Of a DNA stretch of 64,000 nt, positions 25,022-36,400 are shown one piece after another. The translations under genes were made by a program, and so were the position numbers. Each line of letters begins with the position of its first letter. Within the stretch, counting starts at the first letter, position 1. The notes beneath the pieces were generated by a model, which was given only the letters and a program-made list of their open reading frames with translations, was not told the DNA's origin and did no database searches. The stretch covers positions 372,001 to 436,000 of the forward strand of contig NZ_WRPP01000003.1 of the NCBI RefSeq assembly GCF_009760405.1. Reading direction: 5' to 3'. Source of the stretch: Nocardia terrae (GTDB lineage: Bacteria; Actinomycetota; Actinomycetes; Mycobacteriales; Mycobacteriaceae).

Positions 25022-25384
25022 TCAAATCGGGCGCAACCAGCTGTCGGGTTCGGTCTCGTACTCCTGTTCGTCGACATACTCTTGACGCGTCACATCCTCG
25101 GCGGTCGGCAGACCCGTCAGCGCCAACAACTCCGGGGCGAGACCCGCGGCCTTCAATTGGGCTCGCCGCTCGATCCCGGCGCGGGCCGCCGACTGGCGGC
25201 ACAGGCGCAGGATCTCCGCGGCCAGCAGCTGCGGATCCTCGCGGAGCCGGTCACGTTCCACCGAGATCGCCCGGGGCAGGCCCTGTTCCGTGGTCGTCAC
25301 CACGATCGAGCCGGTTCGCGAGGACAGCGTGAACTCGGACGGGAAATCCGCGGACTGTGCCGGCACGCCGCTCTCCTCACTCAT
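25022..25384 (-). CDS. YbaB/EbfC-like protein of the EspG cluster
   Basis: The 120-residue protein has strands EFTLSSRTGSIVVTTTEQ and a long helix with LRLCRQSAARAGIERRAQL, the YbaB-like core, then an acidic tail (EYVDEQEYETEPDSW). It overlaps the EspG gene by eight bases, so the two are co-translated. It is shorter than the two YbaB-like proteins beside the giants and lacks their Pro-rich tail. A regulatory role for the T7SS substrate cluster is inference. Confidence 0.7.
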   Translation of the reverse strand: MSEESGVPAQSADFPSEFTLSSRTGSIVVTTTEQGLPRAISVERDRLREDPQLLAAEILRLCRQSAARAGIERRAQLKAAGLAPELLALTGLPTAEDVTRQEYVDEQEYETEPDSWLRPI

Positions 25385-26171
25385 CTGCCATCACCTGCAT
25401 CACCTCGGCGATATGGGCGTCCAGCGTCGTCACCAAGCGGCGGCGGTCGGCGGCGGCCGCGACCGGGGGATGGTCGCCGGTAACCACGTAGCGGCCGTCC
25501 TCCTCGAGGTCGCGCCACTCCAGACGGTAACGGGCGATGCCGCGCGGCCCGAAACGCGAACGGCCCTGCACCACATCGATGGCGCCCATGCTCGGTGCGG
25601 GGGCCGCCAGGAAGTCGGCGGCGCGGGTGACCACCGTGCCCTCCAGGGTCTCGTGCGCGGGCGACATCCCGAAGTCGTAGTCGGTGTCGGCGGTGTCCTC
25701 GGTTTCGGCAAGCACCATATCGCCGCCCTGCGCGCCCGGGAAGTCCCGGCCCGCCGGGGTGTCCGGCAACGCCGCCACCACCCGCTCGGCCAGCTCTTCG
25801 GCATAGAACTCCGAGAGCGTGAAACCGCTGCCGTGCCGGTAGGTTTCGCCCGGGTGCTGCACCAGCAGGTACCCGGCGTCGCCCGAACGGACACCCAGCA
25901 TGCGTATGCGGGCGGACGCGGCGAGCCGGTCCCGACCGTCCCAGCCGTCCACCTCGACCCGCAGCTCCGGCATGAGCACCGCCCGCAGCACCTCCGCGTA
26001 ATCGTCCTCACGGGCCCGCAGGCCCTCGCGAGTACGGGCCATGTTCCGCTGATGGTCGTTCCACCACTCGGTGCGACTGGCGAAGGTCAGCGGGTACGGC
26101 AGGAAGTCCTCACCCAGATCCTGCCACAGCGACAGCAACTCGAGATCGGTGAATTTCCAGGTCCGAAGCAC
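25377..26171 (-). CDS. EspG-family T7SS chaperone (first copy)
   Basis: GTG 26171 is chosen because GGAGG precedes it and the conserved start TWKFTDLELLSLWQDLGEDF follows directly; the longer open frame upstream is antisense-like and overlaps the substrate gene. The 264-residue product follows the EspG pattern, with an LPYPL-type motif near residue 27 and a closing GRSRFGPRGIARYRLEWRDL segment shared with the second EspG here (GRSKYGPRGLTVSTLLWRDL). EspG proteins bind PE/PPE-type substrates in the cytosol and bring them to ESX systems. The substrate gene ends five bases upstream and is the likely client. Confidence 0.85.
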   Translation of the reverse strand: MLRTWKFTDLELLSLWQDLGEDFLPYPLTFASRTEWWNDHQRNMARTREGLRAREDDYAEVLRAVLMPELRVEVDGWDGRDRLAASARIRMLGVRSGDAGYLLVQHPGETYRHGSGFTLSEFYAEELAERVVAALPDTPAGRDFPGAQGGDMVLAETEDTADTDYDFGMSPAHETLEGTVVTRAADFLAAPAPSMGAIDVVQGRSRFGPRGIARYRLEWRDLEEDGRYVVTGDHPPVAAAADRRRLVTTLDAHIAEVMQVMADE

Positions 26172-26175
26172 TAAT

Positions 26176-28059
26176 TCAGCCCTCCACCACGGGCTTCGCC
26201 ACGATCGGCGCCTGGCCCATGGCCTCGTCCAGGTGCTCGTTGGAATCCAGGAAGTCCGGGCGCTTGTGATCCTTGCCGCCGGCGCCGTGCGCGCCGCCGC
26301 CGTGACCCATGCCGCCCATGCCGCCACCGCCCATGCCGCCGGAGGTGGCGGGACCGGCCGCGACACCCGCGCGGGCGATGCCGGTGCTGGTCCCCTCCAA
26401 CGCATCCGCGATCGCGGCGCGCGGGAACAGCTGGGCCTTGGCCGGTTCCACCGGCTTGAGCGCCGGGGAACCGCCGGGGCCGCCGCCACCGGGGGAACCG
26501 CCCAGCGGCTTCTTGAGGTCGTCGAGCAGGTTGGTCAGCGGGGAATCCTTGAGCTGATCCTTCAGGTCCTGCGCCGTCTTCTTCTGCTCGGTGCTCTGCG
26601 AACCGGTGAGCGAGCTCAGCGCGCTCTGCAGCCCCGAGAGCGCGGACTGACCCGAACTCGAACCGGACGAATTCGAATTCGTGCCACTGGGATTCGAGCC
26701 GTCCGGCGAGGTGCCGGTCGGGTTCTTGCCGTCCGGGTTCTTGCCGGTCGGGTCGGTCTTGCCGCCGGGATCCTTGCCGCCGGTATCCTTGCCGTCCTTG
26801 CCATTGTGATCCTTGGCGTCCTTGCCGCCCGGGTCCTTGTGGTCCTTGTTCTTCGGATCGTCCTTGGCCGGATGGTCGCCCTTGGGATCGGTCTTGCCAC
26901 CCGGGTGCTTGGCGCTCGGGTCACCGACGCCGCCACCACCGCCACCGCCACCGCTCGGCGAGACGCGGCCGTGCGGGCCGCCGTACTTCGTTCCAGGTCC
27001 GGTTCCGGTGTAATCGTCGCGCGGGGACCCGGAGTTGTCCGTCTTCGGCGGATCGGTCGGATCCACCAGAATCGGAACCGTGGTGGAGGAGTTGGCGATC
27101 CCCGGGATGTACCACGCGGTGAAGGCGGCGGTGCCGGTCCTGATGATGTACGCCTCGGTCGAGGTCCCCGCGTAATCGTTCGACCACATCGTCGGCATGC
27201 CCGCCTTGGTCTGGTTCAGCCAGGTGGCGGTGTAGAGGAGGTTCTCGGCGACGGCGAACAGGTCGGTGGAGAACTGTCTGGCCTGGGCCTCGGTCACCTG
27301 ACACGCCGTGATCGCGCCCTTGATGCCCTCGCCCGTCCAATGGCCGTCGGACTCCAGCCGTTTGACACAACCCGACAGGGTCTCGAACGAGTTGCCGATC
27401 ACCTGCGCGATCCATTTCCACAGAGCGCTGCGGTTGGCGATCGGAGTCGGGTTGATGCCCTGACCTACGTCGTAGAACCACTTGCCGTCGTGGTGGCTCG
27501 GATCCTCGGAGCCGATCGCGTCGGTGTAGCGACCCGACTTCTCCTGCGCGACCTTCGCCATATCGCCCATGCCGTTGGCGTCCGAGGGCGTCGGAGTCCC
27601 CGAGTCCCATCCCGTCCCGCTGTCCAGCTGCGTCGTACCGTCCAACGGGATTCCGTCCCAGTGCATGTCGATGTTCGCCTGGTTCTGGATGACGGCGAAA
27701 TCCGACTTCGACTGATCGTCGGTCTGCCGATAGGACTTGCCCGCGGCGACGAAGGTGTCGCCCATGGTGTTCAGGATGGTGATGTAGTCGTCGATGATCT
27801 TGCCGACCCGGCCGCCCTCCTTGGCGAACCGATCCTCGAGATTCAGCGCCGACTGCAGAACACCGTTATCGCTGAAACCCGAATACTGATCCAACAGATA
27901 GGTATAGCCCTTGGCCGCGTTGAGCGCGCTGATGGCCTCGGCGGCGAACTTGGCGCCGGCTTCGGCCGAGCCCGGATCGAGCTGCAACCGGTCGCTTTTC
28001 AGGTGCGCGTTGTGCAGGGGCCCGAGCCAAGGGTTGTATACGTCGCCACCGTCACCCAT
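26176..28059 (-). CDS. Repeat-rich T7SS substrate (627 aa), client of EspG
   Basis: The first 330 residues are helical with a WXG-like domain (LQLDPGSAEAGAKFAAEAIS; later ALWKWIAQVIGNSFETLSG). A Gly/Lys/Asp-rich region then repeats short units such as KDPGG, KDAKDHNGKDGKD and KNPDGKNPTGTSPDG, and the tail is Gly/Met/His-rich. It is closely analogous to the 684-residue protein at 52002-54056, with the same N-terminal plan, repeat middle and following EspG gene. Probably exported by ESX with EspG; the repeat linker suggests a surface or cell-wall spanning role. Function unknown. Confidence 0.75.
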   Translation of the reverse strand: MGDGGDVYNPWLGPLHNAHLKSDRLQLDPGSAEAGAKFAAEAISALNAAKGYTYLLDQYSGFSDNGVLQSALNLEDRFAKEGGRVGKIIDDYITILNTMGDTFVAAGKSYRQTDDQSKSDFAVIQNQANIDMHWDGIPLDGTTQLDSGTGWDSGTPTPSDANGMGDMAKVAQEKSGRYTDAIGSEDPSHHDGKWFYDVGQGINPTPIANRSALWKWIAQVIGNSFETLSGCVKRLESDGHWTGEGIKGAITACQVTEAQARQFSTDLFAVAENLLYTATWLNQTKAGMPTMWSNDYAGTSTEAYIIRTGTAAFTAWYIPGIANSSTTVPILVDPTDPPKTDNSGSPRDDYTGTGPGTKYGGPHGRVSPSGGGGGGGGVGDPSAKHPGGKTDPKGDHPAKDDPKNKDHKDPGGKDAKDHNGKDGKDTGGKDPGGKTDPTGKNPDGKNPTGTSPDGSNPSGTNSNSSGSSSGQSALSGLQSALSSLTGSQSTEQKKTAQDLKDQLKDSPLTNLLDDLKKPLGGSPGGGGPGGSPALKPVEPAKAQLFPRAAIADALEGTSTGIARAGVAAGPATSGGMGGGGMGGMGHGGGAHGAGGKDHKRPDFLDSNEHLDEAMGQAPIVAKPVVEG

Positions 28060-28134
28060 GTACCGCTCCTAACTCGACCGACCACTCAGAGATTACTGGC
28101 CGCCGACACCGATGCCACACTCGTCCGGCCGGTT

Positions 28135-29673
28135 TCACTGCGAATGTCGTTGGCGGAACCGATGTTCCAGCCCCGGCAGGTAGACGGACGCGGGCATGCT
28201 CGAGGTGGTCCGCTCCACCACGCCGTCGTCGGCGACGTAATGGAGGGCGCGGTCGATCACCAGCTCGTCCGGATCGGTCGGCACGTAGACCATCCATCCG
28301 ACCGAAAGCCGTTCGGCGCGAAGCCGATCCAACGGGTAGGCGGGACTCTCCTCGCCCGCCGCCCGGACATGGTGACGGACGGCCTCCAGGGCGTCGGCCT
28401 CGGGCAGCGGCTCCGGGCCGAGGCGGGCCACACCGGCGAGAGTCAGGGCGTAATGCGCCGCGTCCAGGTTCGCGTCGGCGCCGAAGACCGCGGCCAGTGC
28501 GCCGTGCGTGACATCGTGACGTTCTGCGGCGGCCACCAATTCGGCTACCGCGGAACGCTGTTCGGGAGTCGGGGCCTCGGCGACCAGGCCCGCGATCACG
28601 TCGGTGACGGTGGCGGCCGTCCAGATACCGGGCACCGCGGCGGCCACGTCGGCGGCGGCCGGGGACTCGCCGCGATACCAGCGGCCGCGCTCCCACCAGT
28701 AGCAGAAGGTGAGCATGCCGCCGACCGCCCGGGTATTCAGCACCGGGTTGGCGACCCATTCCGGCGCGCCCGCGTAGAGCTGCGGCAGGGCCGCGCGGCC
28801 GTTGTAGGCGGCCGCCAATTCCGGTGCGTTCCAGACACCTCCGGACAGCACCGCGCGGCCACCGGGCAGCAGGTAGAGCGAGGAGCCCGAGCGCTTTGAG
28901 CCCTCGAACCAGCCGAAGGACGGCAGCAGGCGAGGACCCCATTCGGAGCCGATCGCCACGAAGGCGGCGGAGATGGCGGCCCAACGCGACCACAGCAGCG
29001 GCAGACTCGGGAAATCACCCTCGGAAACCACGGGAAGGTAACCGGATTCGCGATCGGCGCGCGCGGCCACGGCGGCCTGTCGGGGATCTCGGGACTGGCG
29101 GTCGTCGTGGCGCAGATAGGCGGCCAGCCACATGGGGAGGTCGTCGCGCGGGTAGGTCCGCAAGTCGGCAAGGTAGTCCGCCGGGCCGAACAGCTGGTCG
29201 GCCGGGAACGGCTCGTCGCCGTAGTCGTGATCGACGTTCAGCTCACCGGACGCGGTCAGCCGCAATTCCAGCCGCCACCAGGGATCGCCGAGATCGGCCG
29301 AGAGCCGACGGTGTTCGGCGACCTGGGCGAGGATCTCGGCGGACGGCGTCACCGTGGCCTGCCGGTCCTGCTCGTCGGAGAAGACGACCCGGGAGCGCTG
29401 ACCGGTCACGGTGAGCGCGAAGGCGGCGTCCACCCGGACCCAGCCCGGCGGGCCGAGTTCCTGGAGCCCCTGCGCGATGCGGTGCGCCAGGCCGCGGGCG
29501 CGCTGCGGAATGTCGATGACCGGCGGGGTCAGGCTGAAACCGATGTCCGGGTCGGCGCTGAATCCGATGTCCGGATCGGAATCCTCGGGCACGCTGAGGG
29601 TTTCGACCGGATCGGCGATCCCGGCGGCCGTCGCGCCGGTGTGGTTCTCGTTGTTCCCGGTGGGGGTGGTCAC
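28135..29673 (-). CDS. 512-aa candidate immunity protein near the 6718-aa giant
   Basis: GTG 29673 has GGAGAAG seven bases upstream and starts just after the previous gene; the longer frame reaching 29781 overlaps that gene. Two-part alpha/beta protein: an N-terminal part with WWRLELRLTASGELNVDHDY and YPRDDLPMWLAAYL resembles single-domain DUF600/YezG-like immunity proteins, and a C-terminal part includes FGWFEGSKRSGSSLYLLPGG. It has no signal peptide. It is the second gene after the giant's stop on the same strand. Immunity is inferred from layout and the YezG-like look; the family was not confirmed. Confidence 0.65.
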   Translation of the reverse strand: MTTPTGNNENHTGATAAGIADPVETLSVPEDSDPDIGFSADPDIGFSLTPPVIDIPQRARGLAHRIAQGLQELGPPGWVRVDAAFALTVTGQRSRVVFSDEQDRQATVTPSAEILAQVAEHRRLSADLGDPWWRLELRLTASGELNVDHDYGDEPFPADQLFGPADYLADLRTYPRDDLPMWLAAYLRHDDRQSRDPRQAAVAARADRESGYLPVVSEGDFPSLPLLWSRWAAISAAFVAIGSEWGPRLLPSFGWFEGSKRSGSSLYLLPGGRAVLSGGVWNAPELAAAYNGRAALPQLYAGAPEWVANPVLNTRAVGGMLTFCYWWERGRWYRGESPAAADVAAAVPGIWTAATVTDVIAGLVAEAPTPEQRSAVAELVAAAERHDVTHGALAAVFGADANLDAAHYALTLAGVARLGPEPLPEADALEAVRHHVRAAGEESPAYPLDRLRAERLSVGWMVYVPTDPDELVIDRALHYVADDGVVERTTSSMPASVYLPGLEHRFRQRHSQ

Positions 29674-29686
29674 GCGCTCTTCTCCG

Positions 29687-29995
29687 TCAGCCCTGCTCCG
29701 TGGACCCCTGCTCGCGCGCGGCCTTGCGGTCCTCGCGTTCGTCGAACCAGTTGTCCATCTGCTCGCGCCAGCGCTCGGCATTGCTGCCGTCGAGCTGGCC
29801 CTCGAGGGCCCGGCGGGCCACTGCGATCAGTTCGGGGGCGGCGTTCGGGTAGGCCTCGGCGATCGCCCACAGGGCGTCCTCGGTGTCGTCGTCGAGACCG
29901 GTGGCGGTGTGGACGCCGCGACCTTCCAGGACGTGTCCGAGCACCTCTTCGAAATTCGCCCGCAACTCGTCGTCACTGGGATAGCCGTGCCGCAT
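29687..29995 (-). CDS. Small helical protein directly after the 6718-aa giant
   Basis: A 102-residue acidic helical protein (RHGYPSDDELRANFEEVLGH; LDDDTEDALWAIAEAYPNAA). It is the first gene after the giant, 98 bases beyond its stop, and is followed directly by the 512-residue candidate immunity gene. It is not recognised. Size and place fit a second immunity factor or an adaptor. Confidence 0.7.
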   Translation of the reverse strand: MRHGYPSDDELRANFEEVLGHVLEGRGVHTATGLDDDTEDALWAIAEAYPNAAPELIAVARRALEGQLDGSNAERWREQMDNWFDEREDRKAAREQGSTEQG

Positions 29996-30093
29996 GTCCC
30001 TCTCCTCCCTCTGCCGAACCGGATCCCAGCATCACATATCCCGGGCGACCACGCGGTTGCAGGAACCGTAAGAATCGGCGAACTCGACCACGA

Positions 30094-30480
30094 TCACCCG
30101 AAGATTCCCGCCCGCCTCGCCGGATCGCCGAGCACATCACGGATCAACAGGCCCAGGTCGGCGTCCTGCGGGAGCGTGCGATAGCGGACCTCACACTGCG
30201 GAGTGCCGCCGACGCCGACCAACAGGCGGTTGAAGCCCTGCTGGGTGCGCTCCCAGAAGACGTCCGCGCCCAACCGGTCCACCTCGATGCACTGATCGCC
30301 CACCCGCAGCACCAGACCGGCCTGCTGGTCGCGATAGAACGCCACCCGCAGACCATCCAGATCGTCATAGACACCGGCCAGCGATCCCGCGCCCACCGGG
30401 GCCGAGTTCAGTTCACCGGTCAGCGGATTCAGCATGGCGAACTCGCCGAAGCCGGAATGCGAGCGCAGGTACACCCCGGC
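30094..30480 (-). other. C-terminal domain of the 6718-aa giant, unrecognised
   Basis: The last 128 residues are compact and beta-rich (GVYLRSHSGFGEFAMLNP; GLVLRVGDQCIEVDR; PQCEVRYRTLPQD) and follow the Pro-rich tail. There are two cysteines (DQC, PQC). No known toxin motif is seen. The position suggests the toxin or specificity domain of a polymorphic toxin, which is inference. Confidence 0.6.
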
Positions 30481-33400
30481 GTCCGAGGATGCCGGGCCCG
30501 AGGCGCGCGGGAACCGGCCCGTGCCGCGCGAGCGCCCGCCATCGGCCCCGCCCGCGGGCCGGCCGCCGGGCGCACCGCCGCCCATCGGCCCACCCGGGAA
30601 CCCGCCGGGCATGCCCGTAGCGCCGGTTCCGTTGGCACCGTTGCCATTCGGGGCGACGCCGTTCTCGTACCCGCCGGACGGGCCGCCCGGGACGGCATTC
30701 CACCCCGGAGCACCCGTCGGACCGTGCGGCGCACCACCATTGGGTCCACCGGGACCGCCGGGGGTGTGCGGGCCGTGCGGCGTCTGGCCCGGATACTGCG
30801 GCGAACCCGGGTATTGGGGGTTCTGTCCGTCTGGTGAGCCCGGCCACTGCTGCGATCCGTTGGTCCACGGCTGGGATCCGTTGGGCCACTGCTGAGACCC
30901 ATTGGGCCACTGCGGCGAACCACCCGGGTCCTGCGGACCGGGCCACGAACCCCACGGCGGTTGTTGCCCGCTCGGCGGCACCTGACCGCCCGGCCGGCCC
31001 GGATCCGGCGGCGTGGGCACGCTCCCGTACGGCGGAATCACCGGCTGCGGCATCACGGGCTGCTGCGGCATGACCGGCGGCTGCGGCATCACGGGTAGCT
31101 GCGGCTGAGCGGGCATCCCGCCACCCGACATTCCCGGCTGCCCCGGATCCGACGGCGCGCCGGGCTCGCCCGGCGGCAGCGGATACGGCTGCTGCGGCTG
31201 CGGCTGATACGGCGGTGCCGGCTGCTGCGGCGCCGACGGCTGATCCGCGTCCGGCGGCAGCGTCCACGGCGCGGCCTGCTGCGAAGGCTGCGGGGTGTAC
31301 TGCGGGAACTCAGGATCGAACTCCCGCGGCACCTTCGGCAGATGCGACCGCACATGTTCCCAATTCATCCCCGACCGCTGCGGATCCGGCACAGCCCGCC
31401 CCTCCGTCTGGTTACCGGGGTCGCCTCCATCCCCCTCGGTCTTCCCACCGGCCGCGCCCGAGCCCGCTTCGACGGGCGGAACGCCACCATTGTCCGTGCC
31501 TTCGGAAACCCTGGGCGGCAATGGCCTACCGGGCTCAGCGACGTGCTTCGCCGAACCAGAGTCGTTCCCGTCGCCGTCGCTGGCCTCGGAAACCTCGGGC
31601 GGCAACGAGTTACCGGGCTCTGCGGCGACCTTCGCTGGGCCGGAGCCGGTTTCGGCGCTCTCGCCGGTACGGCCTGTCGGCCCGGCGCCGTGCGGAGTTC
31701 CCGTACCTGTGGCGGGGACCTCCGGCTCGGATTGGGGTGGATTCGGTACCGGGGCAGCGGAGTTCGGGTCCTGGGGTTCGATGCGGGCGGCCTCGGGAGT
31801 GCCGGTGGGCAGGCGATCGGCTTCCATGGCCGCGACCGCCCCGGGCGGGATGATCGGAGGGTTGGGGCTGGGGATCGGGTCGGCGGTGGGGTCCTCGCCG
31901 GTGGTGCGGACCTGGGTGACGTGGGGGTTCGGGTCAGGGTCAGGCTGGGCGGTGCCTTCGCCGGAGCCATCGCCCGGCTTCGCGCCGCCGGGGGTGGTGT
32001 CGGGGCCCTGGGGGCCCGAATTCGGGTCGTGGGGCCCGGTTTCCGGGTCGTCGGGGGTGGGGGTCGGGCCTGAGCCGGGGCGCGGGATGTTGTTCTCGAC
32101 CCATTCGGCGAGGGCGTCGGCGTGGTGGGAGCGCTCGGCCGCTGCGCGGAGGTCTTCGAATGCGGTGGCGCTGCCCGGGCCGTTGGCCAGGGTCGTCTTG
32201 CCCTCGAGTTCGGCGATCGTCGGTTCGAGGTGGGTAGGCGTGAGATCGATCTCGGCGACCTGCAGGCCCGTCGCCGCACGGAAGTCGGTGATGGCCTGGC
32301 GCAGGGCGGTGCGGGCGTCGGCACGAGCCGCGGCGGCGGCCTCGTGGGGGGTGACGGCGGCGCGGTTCTCGGCGGCGAAGAGCCGCTTCAGTTCCGTGGA
32401 CCAGCGGTCGGCGGCGGCTCGGGCCTGGTCGACGCGGTCGACGGCGTCGCGCAGGGCCTGGCTGTGGGCCGCGAACTCCTGCGGATCGGTCGGTTTCGGG
32501 GCGGTCATGACCGCGTCGCGGTCGGTCTGGGCCGCGCGGAGTTCCTGTTGCGCGGCCCGCGATTCCCGGCGGGCGGTTTCCAGAGGAGTCTCGGCGGCGC
32601 GAGCCTGCGCCCGCGCGTCCGCCTCGTGCCGGGCGATGAGCTCCTCGATCTGATGCACCCGCACCGCCGCGTCGTGCAAACGGTCGATGCGCGGGCCGAG
32701 CTCGACCTGTTCCGCGGGCGTGTGCGCGCGCTGGAGGGCCTCGTCGAGGGCGGCGCGGAAATGCTCGGGGGTGAGTTCCGAGGCGTTCACCCGCACGCCC
32801 TCCAGGGCGCGCCCGCGATCACGCAGCGCCTGGTCGAGTTCGCGGCGCAGCGTGTCCACCGGGGCCTCGTCCGGCCAGGCGTGGGCCATCAAGGCTCGGT
32901 CCAGTTCGTGCTCCGCCGTGTGCAGCCGGGCCTCGGCCTCGTTGTAATGCTCTGCGGCCGTGCGTAGTTCGGCGACCATGGCCAAGTGGTGGGCACGCGC
33001 GCCCTCGTGCACGGGCAGCTGCTCGAGGTGCGCGATGGTGGCGGGCAGCCGCCGCGGCGTCAGATCCGCGGCGTCGACCCGGCGGCCCGGAGCGCCCTCG
33101 AGATGCGGCGCGTGGGCGTCGGGGTGCGTGATCCGCGACAGCGCGTAGTTCCGGACCTTACCCGCACGCTCGAATTCACCGCGGGCGGCATCGAGTTCGG
33201 CCGCGGCCCGGCTCGGCAGCAGGTGCTGCGGATGTGCCGACTGCTCTTGGGTCGCCGCGTCGGCCCGGTTGTAGTCCTCCGCGAGTTGCCGCAGCTCCTC
33301 GATCTGCGCCGCCCGTTCGTGAACCTGCGCCCGCAGTTCCGCGACGGCCGCGCGTGTTTCGGCCTCGGTCGGCCGCTCGAATTTCTCGATCTTGCCGTCC

Positions 33401-36400
33401 CGGTAGGCGTCGTAGGCCTTCTCCAGACGCTTCGGATCGTCGCCGAGCTCGAGGCCCTGCAGCTTGCCCCACGCGGTGTCGACCCACTGCGGGTCGGCCA
33501 AATGCGGTGGCTCACCCATCAATTCGGGACTGAAGTCGCGAAGCACGACGGGCGCTTCCGGATCGTGGATGGGCAACTCGCCCTCGGCGACGCGCGGATC
33601 GGTGCTCGGATCGAATCGCAGCTCGGGGTGGTACGGGTCGATGCCGCCGAGCGTGCGCGCGTATTCGGTCAGCGCGGCGATGGCTTCGGGCCGCTCGAGC
33701 TCGCGGTGCTGCATGTTGTTGAACGCCCGCAGCAGGGCCTTGGGGTCGATGCTCTTGGCATCGGGCTTGAACAGCTGCGTCTTCTTGTCGTACTTGGCCG
33801 GGAACAGGTCCTCCGGCGCGACGCCCAGCCGCTCCGCGAGCCGGTCGCGGGCGGCCAGCGCCGCCCGCTCGTCCACGCCGCGCACCGCCTTGGCGTAGCG
33901 GACCAGATCCTCGACCGCCTGCAGGCGGCGCACGTCGCGCAGCTTGGGGTCGGCCATGGCCTCGGCCAACCGCTCCGGGCTGAGCTGAGAGTGCTCCACA
34001 CCCAGCCGGTTGGACAGCTGTTGCAGCGCGGCGTCGAGGTCGTTGAACGACTCGATGGCGTCACTGCTGCGCATGAAGTCGGCGACGCCCTCGATCTGCG
34101 CGGCGTGCAGGGCATTGTCATGCTGCAGGCCCCTGATGGTGTCGGCCAGCTTGTCGGGGGCCAGGTCGGCGGGATCGACCCCCAGCTTCTCGGCGAGATC
34201 GGCACGCGCCGTCGCCAATTCGTGCCCCTCGAGCGGGGTCCGTTCCGGTGTCGGGTGCGCGGCCGGTTCGGCGGGGGCGTGCTCGACGACCCGCCACGGG
34301 CCCGCCGGATGGTCGCGCAAGGTGGTAGCCGTGATCTTCTGGCCTCCACCGAGATCGGGCTCGTGGAAGCGCACCTCGGGCGTGTGCTCGGGGACGACGC
34401 TCACCTGCCCGTGCTCATCCATGGTGACGGTCCGGAAATCCAGCTCGAGCCGACCGTCGTTGAGCTGACGGCCGATCTCGGGGTGCGCGGCCAAGTAGTC
34501 GGCCAGTATCCGTTCGTGGGTGCCGTCGGCGCGAATCACCGTGAGGCGCGGCGGATCACCCGGCAGGACGGAGACACCGTGGTCGAGGGGTGCGCCATCG
34601 TGCTGATCGGTCCAGGTGCGGGCCGCGTCGTGGGCCAGGTCGTTGGCCGAGGCGCGCAGTGCGTCGTCGGCCCGCACGTATTCGTCCACAGCGTGGCCGA
34701 GGTCGACGACCTGGTCGGCGTGTTCGCGGACCGCCATGCGCAGTTCGGCGATGGTGTGCGGCAACCGTTCCGGGGTCAGCTCGTCGAGACCCACGCCGAG
34801 CAGCTGCGCCCAGTTGCCGCGCTCCTCACGGACCTGGTCGCGCTCCAGGCCGCGTTTGAAGTGCAGGTCCTCCTTGCGGTCCAGCTCGTCGGGCGTCAGA
34901 TCGTCGAAGTTGCGGGCGGGCTCACCGCCGTTGGGCGTGCCGGACCATTCGAGAGCGGTGAACAGCCGATCGTCCTTGCCGATCAGCTTGAGCTTGCGGG
35001 CCAGCCGCGTGGCCGCCCACTCGTGCCGGGTCGGATCGCTGTGCACCAGCTCGCGCAGGAAGCGGCCCAGCGGGTCCTTCTCGAAGTAGTTGATATCCCG
35101 GCTGAACGGGATGGCGGCGTCTTCCGCGTTGTAGCGTCGGGCGGCATCGTCCAGCGCCTCGATCGCACCGGCCCGGCGCTTCATCACGTACGCCTGTTCG
35201 TCGACCAGGCGGCGCAGGGTCGCTGGATCGGCGGTGCGCACGTCGATGCCCTGGCGTGCGGCCTGCTTCAGGACCTCGCCCAGAGCCTGGTCGCGAGCGT
35301 CGAGGCCGTCGGCGAGTGTCTTCGGCAGCGAGTCCCGAGCGGTCTGGGGATCGGGCTGATGCGCGTGTAGCGCCGGATCGGCCTGTTCCCCAACATCTCC
35401 GGCGGGGTCGACACCCGAGGGCAGCTGGGGCAGCGGGTCGCGCTGGTTGACCGCGGCGGGGTCGGTGGTGGGGTCGGGACGCTGTCCGGCGGCCACCGGA
35501 TCGTCCTGGGAAATGCCCGCGAAGGCCAGGTCCGCGGCGGCGCGCGCCCGGGTCGCGTCATCGACCTCGCTGAACCACGGCTCGTACTCGCCGCCGTCGC
35601 TGGTGCGCATGGGCACATGTTCGGTGGCGATGTCCGGGACGCGCGCCGTGAGGCGGTTGACGAACGGCAGGTCCTCGCGGGCCTTCCAGAACGTGAAGAT
35701 CTCCTTGCCCAGGCGCGACGGATTGATGGGGAGATGGGAGATGAAGTCGTTGTGGAAGACGTTGTCGCCGAAGAAGTGGAAGAGCTGCTTCTGGCCCTGA
35801 CCGTCGATGCCCGAACCCGAGGCGTACTTCGGGTACTGATCGTTGTATCCGCCTCGGATGAGGTCCCAGAGGCGGCGGCCCAGCGACGGGCGGGCCGGCG
35901 GGCGCTCGGCCGGGAGGCGGTCGCCCGGTAGGGCCGGCCGCGCGGCCGGTTCCAGGTGCTGGACACCGTCGGCATCGGTGCGGACGGTGGCGTGCACACG
36001 CTCGCCATTGATCTCGAGCGCCAGGTGCCGCGGTGCGGCAGGGTCGGGTTCATGGAACGTCGCGGCCATCAGATCCGCGACATCGGCTGCGCGCCGGACC
36101 GTTTCGTCGCGCAGCTCGGTCACGATGGCCGCGCGGTGCACCGGGGCGAGCCGGTCGGGGTCGACACCGAGCAGGTGCGCCCATTCGTCGCGGACCTGGG
36201 CCAAGCGCACCCGCTCCTGCGGGTCGGTCGCGGCGTCGTGGCGGGCGGCGGCCTCGTCGAGCGCCTCGATCGCACCGGCGCGCAACATGTTCCGGTACTG
36301 CAGCTCACCGGCGACCTCGGGCAGACGCTCGCGGGTGAGGTCCGCGGCGGACAGGCCGAGGCGAGTGGCGATGTCCTGGCGCAGTTGGTCGAGGGTCAGC

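Noticed and set aside
26071..28899. 942-codon plus-strand open frame over the substrate and EspG genes
   Set aside because: It spans several well-supported minus-strand genes with good starts and tight coupling. Its own sequence looks like GC noise.
30094..30480. TNT (NAD-glycohydrolase) domain at the giant's C-terminus, as in CpnT
   Set aside because: The N-terminus is CpnT-like, but the last 128 residues do not show the TNT motifs I would expect.
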